From: Neelides folsomi
Taxonomy: Eukaryota > Arthropoda > Collembola > Neelipleona > Neelidae
Direction: 5' to 3'
Assembly: GCA_034687125.1 (NCBI GenBank)
Contig: JAQGBZ010000120.1
Coordinates: 62,001 to 126,000, forward strand
DNA: 64,000 nucleotides
A model generated the notes under the pieces. It searched no databases. It was not told the origin of the DNA and saw nothing but the letters and a program-made list of their open reading frames with translations. A program made the position numbers and the translations under genes. Position 1 is the first letter of the stretch. The number at the start of each line of letters is the position of its first letter. Below are positions 40,701-52,700 of the stretch, in pieces.

Positions 40701-43700
40701 GTGTTTTGAATATTTTAAAAAAATGGAAAATCATATCAAAATTTCATAATGTACACAGAAAAAATTTATGAATTGAGACATATGAGAACCATTGGCATTT
40801 TGTGCTAATGTAAGTTATGATATTTAAGCTAATTTGCATGTTGAAAGTCTGGGTTGTAAAATTGTACGTGTTTATAATAAGAGTGGGAATTTGGATTGTA
40901 ATAAAATTGGAAGTGAATTATTTAAAGTAATTTATGAAAGAGAATAAATTGACCCTTTTGGCGTGGAGCTGGTAAGTAACTCTTTACTTGGCATAATGGA
41001 GGATCATAAAATTGTTCAAATTCTTCATAAATCCTACACGTTTGCTCTTTCCGTCTATTCCTAATGGCGTAATCGAGGGGAAATTGTGAGGAAAGGAGTT
41101 GTTTGAAGGAAACTCATTTTATAGCATTAATAAAATACTCCTCATAAAAGAATTTCTAAATTAAACAATAAAATCCAACCGTTCTTTCTTCGCCAACAAC
41201 ATAGAAAAATCCCTTGGTTTGATATAAATTGATGCAAAGTGGCGAAACTAAAAGGAATCTCAAGTTTCTCCACAGATAAAAATTTAAATTCCAAGTTGGG
41301 CGACATTTCTCATTTCACGCCTTCTATTTCTTTAATGCCATTTATTTAAAAGAGAAAAACTAATTAAATTAAGTAATTAAACTAAATTTCTTAGTTTCCA
41401 AACTAAAAAGGTGTGTTATATCGAAGGTGCATTGATGGGATAAAAATATTAAAAATTCAAAAAATGCTTCAATTCTGCCTATCTATCTGTATCGATAAAG
41501 TTAAAATAAGGCAAGATCAAAAAAATTGATTAAAGGCAGATCTTCTTAATTTAGAAACACCTGCTCCCCCAAAGCCTTCCCAGAGCCAGAGGAGGAATTA
41601 AAAAAATCCCTCAGATCTCTTTCTCGTAATTGCCTTGGATTGTGTTTCCCATCCATTTGAAGGGCCCTCAAAGTCTCAGTCGGCTCCTCCTCAAAACCCT
41701 TTGTACTTCACAACCACAACGTATATACAAAGTGTGTATTATATAACAGGTGTATCGTGCTTAAATATAAAATGTATGGTATAAATATATCATACAATGT
41801 ATCATATAACATGTAATGTATTATATTGTACAGATTGAAATACAGTAAAGATTCGACCTTACTTTAGAATAATATATAATTTTAATATAAAGTTTTTAAA
41901 TATATCAGTATATTAAAAATGTATCAAGTGTGTTATAAATAAAATAAGTAGTATATTAATATAATCTCAAGTAGCCAGCCTCATAACTTTCCCCGTGAGA
42001 TTTGAATCTAAAGGGCGTCTCCGGAATGCCTTAAATATTATATATGGTTATCTGTGTAATATGCGGCGGAGAGAGGCGACGTAGGGCGAAACACGGAGAC
42101 TTGGAGAGAACCCTGGAGACTCCTCCGAACGGGAAAAAGTGTTCCGTAAAGCCGCCCATGGGCCACCCATAAAAAAGGAATTACGAGCCCAACACCCTCC
42201 GTCCCTTCAAGGAACAGAATGAGGGTCAAACCCTGCCCTGGGAGATCCACCTTGAATCTCTAATGGAGAATCCCTATCCACCTTAATACACCTCCTTGAG
42301 ATCCCTTATAACTTATAAGAAAGCGGTTATTAAAGAAGTCTTATAAGAAAAGGGGAATCCATGGAGTAAAATTCCTTGTACATGGTCATGACATAGGTTA
42401 ACATTTTAAGTACACTCCCCTTCTCAACTCAATTGAGTTGAACTTCATCCCATTAGAGGATTATTATTAAAGATTGGCCCTGGCCGCATATATTAAAAAC
42501 TATTGACCTGTCAGGTAATGAATTTTCTTCTCGAGCCACGCTGGAAGGGAACAACGTACATAGTAAAATATTTATATTGTATTCAAGTATCTTCAGTCAA
42601 ATATGTAGTATAGTGTGTATGCTATATGGTACAAGGAAATTACTACGGAGGTTTTGAAATCTAAATGCATTCATTAAAATGCACGTTCCGCCTCGTCCCA
42701 ACTTAAAAATAATTATATTTTCAAAAATACGGGCCAAGCTCTTTTTTATCGCTTTTAATGTTTTTTAAAGATCTACGACCTTTGTTTATTCTTGAAGAAC
42801 AATGAAAAACTCTACTTGGAGCCACAACATGGGCTATTGATATAAACATAATAAAAATGTTGGAGGAAAAATCTACCTGCTACCTTTCCCTCATCTTTAT
42901 GTAGACGGTGAACGGTAATTCAGATTTCTTTGTATTTCTCTTGTTTATAGCTACTCGTTGCTTTTAATTGCTTATGCATAATTTCCTTCACAGATCATTC
43001 TCCATGTTTCTATTTAAATACACTCAATGTCAGAGTAAGAAGGCACCACAATAAAATATCATTAACTATAATTTTTTTAAATGTGATCACCTAAAATATT
43101 TATCAAAGGAGATTATGTTGGTATATATTTAGAGCTAACATTTAATGAAATTAAATAAATATGACGAAAAGTATTTTGAATATTAATTTTTATATGAACA
43201 TTTTAATAAGATCAATAGGATACTCGTCCTTGATATACTCGAGATATAGTAATTTTGATAAATGAGATCAATACAAGTCTTTAAGGATGCAGATTTCATC
43301 AAAAAAAACTTGGGGTAAAAAGTTAAATTCTAAAATATTTCAAAAGTATAAAATTCATTAAAATGAATTCCTCACGTCTCTTCTGCCATAAAAAAGGATA
43401 AGTGGGGAACGAATGATTTAAATAGCCCTTTAAACCCCCAAGTTGAAGCCTCCAAGAGAAGGAAATTATAAGGAGTAAAAGTTCCCAATCCTCTCTGGGT
43501 GAGTTTTGAGTTCGGGGCTAATGGTCATTACTCGTCCGTTGATGAAGTAGTTTATGCATTTACGGACAATTTCCAAAGGTATAGAATTACATATTATTAG
43601 AGGCCCGGAATGTTGGACAGGTTTGAGAAGGAGATACGGTGAGGGTTCTTTGAAGCTATTAAGCCCATTGGCCATGCATGGCAGAGAGTCTCCAGACTCC

Positions 43701-46700
43701 CGGACCAGCACGGATCATCGCTAGAGCATCAGAAAAGGAAACAGGTGGTTTTTACATCGCACTCTAACATAAGAGGATGAAGAGGAAACATATAAAAATA
43801 AAACAGAGTCTCCCTTAAGAATTACATAGGAATAACATGAGAATGAAATCCCAACATGTTCAATAAAATCTCCTTTAACTGACAGTGAATTTTCATTTGT
43901 TTCCATATTCAACGTATTGCTTACGTGATCGACGCGTCCGAGAAATAAAAGTCTCAAAGACTCCATGAGGTGAATTTGAGTAGGGGGAGGAATCGAGGAA
44001 TAAAGCACACGTCCAGGTCCGGAAGCGCCCACCGAGCCTCTGTATTTTATTTATTTGGACACAATGGGAGGAATTAGCCGTTCATTATGAGGAGGAACAT
44101 GATTCATTTTCCGGTGGTTCCACTCTGGCAGGATTCCTTAAAAATCCAGTCCTTCGATTTCCCTCCTACAAACATTCTCAATGGATCTCAATGAACCTCG
44201 ATGGACCCTTGTTGTTATTCAACTCACAACGAACGAACCCTCACAAACTCACGAAAAATTTGACCTTTAAAGCTTTGGAAAGTTTAAATTATCATTCATA
44301 AGTCAAATGATGTCTTGAGCATAAAAAGGATCAAAGGAATTCCTCCTTATTTTTATAAATACTAAATATGGTTTATTTTAGAATATATAAATATAAAACC
44401 AGAGATAACTTAAATATTTTTAACACCCAAAGTTTAAAATTCAGGAAAACTTTTCATTTTCAATTAATAATAAATAACCGGTTGATTAAATTTTAATATA
44501 TAAAATTAAAGCTTAATTCAGAAATATCTACAGATTGGTTACCAGACTTTGCAATTTCACTAATTATTAAATTAAAAAAATATTTAACCCTGCGTGAACT
44601 TAATTTGAAATTAAATGAAAATAAAAAAAAATCTTCCCAAATTAGGAAATGATGATGACAAATAAAAAAAGGTAAAGTGAAAAACGACGTTCAGCTTTTA
44701 ACCGTTCATTATCAAATAACAAGTTAACGGATAAAAAAAGCCTTAAAAGCCCCTCCAATAAACATCTCGTTATCATTAAGGAAAGGATCGCCTTTGAACC
44801 TGAAATTTGCACTTTCTTCATCTTCCTTCAAATTCACAAGTTTTCATCTAAGGCAAATTGTTAAATGGCGTGAGCTCAACGTAGTGAAAAATTAAAAATT
44901 GGCTCGTCTTTCCACCTTGGCCTCTTTTGTCAATCTGTCAATGGGAAAGTGCAAGATGTGTGAAATGGGAAGGAAAACAATTTTGCAAATAAATGATTAG
45001 TTACATTGTAAAATGAAATTGAAGAAAGAAACTTCTCCAAGTGCGCCAATTGCTTTATGGTTTAATGTGGAAAGTACAATAAGTAATTGGGGAGTTTAGA
45101 TGGAGTTTAAAAGGAGTTTGGACGAGGTTTGAAGTTGAATAAAGAGTGGTGAAAAGAAAGTGGAAAAAAATGTTTGGAGCATCTCAACGCATCTCAACGT
45201 GGCAATAAAGGTGAATTAGTGGAGGCATGAAGTTTATCTTGAAAATTATAGACAAGTCTGGAGGTATTTGAGCCCATAGTTCATTTTGGCTATAGTAATT
45301 ACATAGAGATCCTTTCCTTGGATTCTTTCACTCATTGCCAATTTGATGGATGAACTCTACGTATACTATTAACTGTCATAAAATCGGAATTACAAATTCC
45401 GAATCTCTCACTAACTCACATAACAAAATATTATACAAATCCTTTTTCTTCATATCTTATGTTATCCAGCTCATTCAAAATATACAGATCTTAAGAATAC
45501 AAAAGTCATACTCAGCATATCCCTACGTTCTATTATTTTATAAGTACAATATGGGTACATTTTAATTTTTTAGAAAAATTTATATAGGAGTTAATGTATA
45601 ATACTGCATTAAAAATATTTTTGTGTACAAAAAATTAATTTAATGGTTTGTGAGGTTTTGTGAATGACCATTTGATGAGGAGTTGAGTTGTATTAATATT
45701 TCCCTTTTTGAATTCTAAATTGTTTAATGCTCACATAATCACGTCAATCAAGTGGGCTTTTGAAGGAGGCGGGCCGACGAGGAATTCTTCCTTAACACCT
45801 TTCAATGAGAAGATAAATCATTCCGCTTCGAAACACCTTTGGCTCAAACCCATGAGAAATTGAAATGTGATACTCAAAAGGATTAATTCAACTATTTCAA
45901 CAACACAAATTGCCCTTCACCTTCTCTCTCAAGAATTCAGAATTTCTCTCTTTTTCAACATTATCAACATCATTCCTTCTTTTTTTCTTTCCATTGCCAC
46001 TGGCAAAGTTAAAAAATGAAAGGAAAAAATTGTCTTTTGTCTAATGACATTTAATGCAGGAAAATAATTATTTGCGTTCAATTTCTTTTATTCAATGGTT
46101 GAATGTGATCTTATAATTTACATTTGAATCACTAAATATAATAGAATTCAATTATTTATTTGAATGGACATTTAATATTTAAGACTTAAAATTTGTATAT
46201 TTGATAATTCATTAAATGTTTTATTTTAATATTTTATTTTATTTTAGCGCAAGTTGTAGTTCCATTTGCATTTAACCATTTTGAAATTAAAATCTAAAAA
46301 ATGTTTATTTAATCATTTGATCACACTTGTGTATAAATAATTGGAATTTAAATAGGAACATTATTCCAAGTCCTTACATTATTTTACTGGATTTAACATT
46401 GTTAATGTTTCAACGCTGTGTGATTGTAACAAGTATGGTTATGCAAAGTTAATGCCAAGTTAATGCAAAGTTAGTTTTCCAAGAAGTGAATAAAAGAAGG
46501 ATACTATCAAATTACATCATATACCATACATACATTAAATACATCAACAAGTTAGGGAATGACCTCAAGGCAGAATTCCAGGCTTAGTGAAAGGAGATCA
46601 ATTTGATTCTATTTTCATTAATCTTTCCTTGATTTATTAAATACCTGTTTACGAATTAACGCTCGATGAAAAACAAAGGTTCCTTATCTCTCTCCAGATT

Positions 46701-49700
46701 TATCGGGCGCAAATCTCAAGAAGAAGATTTATGAAGACATGGAGGGTTGAACGTAAGGAGATTCATTTGATGTAAAGGAGATTCATTCATTTATTTTATC
46801 ATCCCGTTGAATCGAATGTCCATAAGGAGGAACATTGGAGGTTCAATCTCGACAAGTGAAATGATATTTTCCAATTGATAACAAAGTGCCTTTTACAAAC
46901 GTTTTCTCTCAATTAGTCCTATTCTTATCTACCATTTATCCTCTTTAGGGATGACTTGTAATAGAAATGTCACTGGTGATCTTTTAAACAATAATTTATT
47001 ATTTTGCTAATTTCAAAGACATCTAAAATAAAAATTTTAAATTATCCTTTTGGTTCTTGCATTCTATTACTGGCAGTTATAATACATTTCTCCAAACGGA
47101 ATATTTTGATAATTTTTATTTAACATTTTATAAAAAAAAGTTAAAAGAAATATTTAAATAAAATTATCAAATAATTAATATTCATAAACTTTAATAGATG
47201 TTTTAGCTGAAGATGCTATGATTTTACGAACATTTTATGGTTCGTCGTTTTTAGTCTTTTAGGGAAAATGATAACTCAAAATTATTATTTATGTCATTGG
47301 AAAAAAAATAATAATGGGAATTGTCGGATCGTGTTGAACAAATGAAAGTTGTTGGAAGATTTCCTCATTTTAATAACCACGACGGAATAATAAAAAAAAG
47401 TAATTTGCCTCCATTGATTTGAACCATACTTGAATTTGCACATCTTGAAACTGTTGATGCCACAAAAGATATTTCCCTCCAAATAGCAATTTACTTTCAA
47501 CAACTCGCCTCAATCTTTCAATGACTCTTCAACGAGGGGTTGGAAAGAGAAACGAGAACAGATTTGTAAAAGAAAGCTTTGGAGGAGATTAAAATGAAAA
47601 GCTCTGATTTCCAACCCTCAACGTCATCTCCATCTCAATTTTTTTATTTTTCTCAATCGCTACCTGAATAAATGATTGTAATGATGAGGAGTGGGAGATT
47701 GAAAGGATAAGAAAAGAGCGATATCTGAATATCGGCCCTTTCCTCGGGCAATTTCTCAACTCAAGAGATCTCTTATACATGTCTTATACATTTCCTTTTG
47801 TATTAGCCTATATATTTTCTCTTGTCTTTTTTATATACATTTATATTATCTTGAGCTGGTTGTGGCTGATGGTGAGCAGGAGCCATGATCATCGGTCTAC
47901 ATCGCGATGTGAATCAGAAGACGTCGATGGGCGTCCTTCTCCAACCCATAAATCAAGAAGTACAAACATGGGAAGAAACCCAAAGTTAGAATTAATTTCT
48001 CCACTCCCTCCGTCTCGCTCCATCACGGCGGACGTTGGATTGAAAGACTCCAAATTACCAATTGGAAATTATAAGGAGAGAAAGAATGAAAAGCGAGTGA
48101 AAAGGACAAGATAATGAAATTACACACCTCAATCATTCTCATCTTCAATCAATAGACAGAATAAATAGATAGATACAATTTCCATTGGACCAAAAATCAT
48201 ATATTGTCTTTTTGACATCTGCTTCATTCACTTCATCATTAAAATCAAAAGTCATAAGAAAAATCCATAAGAAAAGTCCATATGGAAAACTTTGGAAGAA
48301 CTTTCAAAGAACAATGAACGTCTTGGCATAATTGCACAAATAATTGTGCAAATAATACCGTACCGTTCAATGTTGATTTAATGTATGAACGCAAAAAGGC
48401 GCGAAACATTTGGCTGAATTTAATAATGCTGTTGATGTCTTTGAAGCTCCTTTTTAAATTATATATTATTTAGTGTTAGGAGAATAAACTCAACAAAAGG
48501 AAGGACCCAATAATTAAATTTCCCTCTTCTCCTTTTAATTCTTGCGTAATTCTCTTGTAATTTGGTTGTAATAACTGCTTGTAAAATTTAATACACGTAT
48601 TTTGGACTTGATAAAAAGGGCAAATGCGGTGTGTGTGTTTTTGACGTGTCTCGTTGTTGGCTGTAAGGATTGTTAAAAACTTAAATTTTCTGCTCGATTT
48701 CCACCTTCAATTTCCACCATGGATTTTCCACGTAGCCAAAGGAGTTTTTAATGGCCCTATTTTCCGACAGGAGTTATGGATTAACTTTAAAGTTAAACTT
48801 TCCTATATTCCCTTTTTATCTCCGGTCGGTTTTTTGTTAACCGCAGTCATTTATTTCGACATTTCCAACCCTCCGCATTTTCCACTTTGGGAGTGCGGAG
48901 GTGAGGAAATTGTGGAAAATGGTCCTTGGTGTAAATTAAGAATAGAGATGTGATGAGTCGTTCGACATGGAAGTATTAAGTCAATTACACTCCGTTGCCT
49001 CTTGTGGCTGGAATCCTGGAAAGGTGTGGGAAACAAAACCCAAATTCCCACACTGTCCGCGGGGACTCTGAGACTTCCAGGGAGGGAAAAAGAAACCCCA
49101 AGAGAATTTAATCATCCCCCCTTTCATAATATTAAATTTTCATTGTTTCCTCTCTCATTCGATATTATTGAGGAATTGCCAATCTCCCAAATCCCCCATT
49201 GTTCTGAACGAGGTAATAAATGAGAAGAAAAAGTTCCATAGTCTGACTGGGCTCTCCGTGGGCCCAAAGAGTTTTTCAGTTTTAAACCGCACTGATGAAT
49301 CGGCAGGCGGCAATTTGAACTTTTCCTCTCTGCGCCCTCCGCTCTTTAAAGTCAACTCCAATTTTGAAAACAGCTGGAGAAGACAAAGAAACCGGTCATT
49401 GAAGGAGGAAACGGCCAATGACGCTTGGACTTTATTGGCAAGATTCAAATAAGTTTAATTTAATTGCCCATTTCACATTTGCATGATGAAACCCCTTGCG
49501 ACCGCATGAATCAATTCATTGTTTTTTGCCAAAGTTCCAACTGATCTCGAAAGTAATTTAATTGAGCTTTAAAAGGACCGCCCCAAAAATCCCATGTTTA
49601 CAAATTAAATGACCAGCCGTGGGACCATTATTGTTTTTTCTCATTGGATCAGAAATAATAAATAAGAACAATTGTTAATTATTACATGTCTATTTGCTAG

Positions 49701-52700
49701 AAACGTATTACCAGATATGCAAGCTGTGTTTAAAGGCTTAAAGCAATACACTATTGTATTGTGTTAATATTCATTGTCTTATATTTTCCATTGCATAATT
49801 TAATACATTGTCTTTTACACCTCCGCACGTTTTAGCCAAACTGATGGGCAGGAGGGAGCGTCGCGGTAGTTGAAAATGCCAAATGGAGTTTATGAGTAGA
49901 TTTAAAATTATGCGAAGATTCTTTAATCCATTTATTAAATTAGGGACGCGGAAAAAACCATCTGGCAAGGTTCGTATGGGAATTTGGGTAATGTATGGGA
50001 GTTGATATGGGAAATGGTTCTCCTCTTTCTCTCCCTTGTCTCATTTAGGTGAATGGCTAATGAGATTTTGCCTAAATAAGGCCTCATCTAATGAGCCCGC
50101 TCGACAAACTAATTATCCCATTTAAGCAACAATATACAACTGGCTGCGGTCCTTATTCGCCAGGCCCCTGCTACGCGAACATCAACTTCGGCAAACCTTT
50201 GGATTCTTATAAGGAAAACTGGAGCCTTTACAATTTAAAACTTTCATCACCACATAAAGGGGCAGAGGGCTTAAAATAAATAACAAGTTCTTATTTTCTT
50301 ATTTTAATCCCTATCCTATTCATTGGCACAGATAGGGCATAACAATCCTTAGAAATTAAGGATGTAATTTTTCACTGATTCCTCTATGGTTTTTTTAAGA
50401 TAGAGAAATTAATATTTTGAATCCAATCACGACTCCATGACTCGACCTCAATCATTCAATGAATTCGTACAGAAAACATTAGGTTTTTTCTCTTCAGTCA
50501 CTTCTCCTTACATTTGGTTCATTTCTCTTCTCAGGGTGAATGTTGAATAACAATTACTTTTCTTTTTCTTCCTTTTTGGGATGCTCGTAGGAATTTTTTG
50601 AATCGGGGCTCATTTGCATTAATTTAATATTTCGAATATTTAATCGCGTTAGTTAAATAATGCAAGAGAGAGACAATATGGACATAATTGGTCATCGAGA
50701 ACTTGAATAAAATACATACTACTCATTCAGGGAATGGATCCATGTCACCATTGCCAATTTCAATCACGGCCCTTTTTTAAATTTTCAACTCAACACTCTA
50801 CAGACATACCTTATACCGCCTTATACCAATATGGTATATATTGATTATGTATACTGATATTTAGGTGTATAATGTACCTATAGATATGATTGTTGGATAT
50901 AATATTCATGTTTTCTACATGTGTAGTTGACATAAACTCTTATGCATACCAAATGGTTTAAATGACGAGATTAAATTAACTGAATGATAAATATATTTTC
51001 CCCAACGGTGGAGAATGAAGAAGGAATGTACACACGGAATTGAATTAATGAAGCAGGTGTGAACGAACGAGCCGTGCAGAATGTGTAGAATGGGTCACTC
51101 ATAAATAAAAATTTGATTAACAAACGCCTTGGTGGCCAAAGTGGGCTTCAATTGACAATGAGAATCCCCAGAAATTGTGACAATGAAATTCATTCAGCTT
51201 CTGTGAATTGGAGAATCTCTTTAACTTCGAATCTCGGGATGGATAAAAGTTTTTTGTATGGCTTGAGGTGTTGGCAGGAACTCGCCAACTTCCTACAACC
51301 ACTTTGATTCAATTCTATGTGATGGTTGGACTCGACCGAATTTGCAATTCGAATTTAAAGTAATTTCCCATTCGTGATTGGGAGGTGTGGCCTTTGATCC
51401 ACTTACTCATCCTCATACTCAAATAATAATAAAATTTAATATCTTGCAGGATTCCTTACGATTTGGCTTACTTTTTCAAAAAATTACTTTTTTCATGCCA
51501 TTTATTTTCTTTACACTTCCTTCTTGTTTAATAATTTTCGTTTAAGGATTTCGTGCTTGTTTGATAATTCCTTACTATTCAGTATTTTATATTACAAAAA
51601 GTTGTTTATTTCATTTGAAAGTTTTTAATGTTGGTTGATGTGCTTAAATTTTGAAAGATTCTTTAGGAAGTTGATTAAAATTAAAATTAATAATTAAAAT
51701 TAAAATTAATTTTCCAATTACAAATAGGTAGTATTAGCTCTGGTTACTCCTTCCTTAAAATTAATTTTTCTTGGTGCGGTCGGCGGCGTGTTTCAGTATT
51801 GTGACATTGAAAAGAGAGAATGATTCTCCTAATAAGGATAACTGGCATAAAGAGACGAACATAAATCTAAGTCGCTCCGGTCAAATCCGTTGAGGATTTT
51901 ATAAAGAAGCTATTCAATCTCACCTAATAAGAAACATAATACAATATCCTGGTATAATATTTATACAGCATATTCTATACTCACATTAAGTATAGTATAG
52001 GTATACAATATATTGTAAGATGGTATTATATTAAACATTTTGAATAGATATACCCGTATCCAAAAAATAAGTACATAGAAGAAACAAAAGACTTCTTAAA
52101 TAGAGTCTTAAATACTTCTCCTTGTGACAAAGCTTCTTTAAACCTATTAGCTTTCCTATACAATTAAATACAACCCAGAGTTCGCCAACGGGTACAGTGG
52201 AAAAAACTACAGGTAAGTGTGTCTAATTCCCAAAGATGACATTATTTGTTATTCAATGTTTGCTGATGCATCTTCTTTTAAGGACAAGTTAAAGGAAATG
52301 TTTATATTCAGTATAATAATGTACAATTAAATGGTAAATGTAAATGCATCTTTACATAGAGTATGTATATATTGTACAAATGTATATAACAATTTATGGT
52401 AGAGATGTAATAAGTCTAATAAGAAATACATACAGAGATGTATAAGTATCTGTAGTATCAGTATTTTATATGTAAGAATGCCATTAAATGTGTTAAGGTA
52501 AATCCATTATGAGCAAAGGGTGAATGGGAGCTGAATTTCTGTCTGGGTGTCTCTTTTGTTTCAGGCGTTACGGATGTGGGGCTTTGGAGATAAATCTCCC
52601 CCGGTCGTTCTGTCACTTAAATAAATATGTATTGAAACTGAGGGTCTTTAATGGCTCAGGGGATCCCATTAGGGCTCTGCATTAAGTGGAATAAAACTTC

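Noticed and set aside
41560-41700. Minus-strand exon-like frame (contains PRQLRERDLRDFF)
   Set aside because: Protein-like by eye, but the possible donor is weak and leaves phase 0, which does not fit exon 2; it would have to skip exon 2.
43450-43715. Open frames on both strands in a GC-rich intronic island
   Set aside because: Neither has a start with good context or a domain, and being open on both strands points to base composition.
47779-48114. 111-codon plus-strand frame with a hydrophobic start
   Set aside because: The hydrophobic part comes from T-rich DNA, there is no homology, and no splice or poly(A) context supports it.
50091-50279. 62-codon plus-strand frame with two cysteines
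   Set aside because: Too short to judge alone; no signal peptide or neighbouring exon found.
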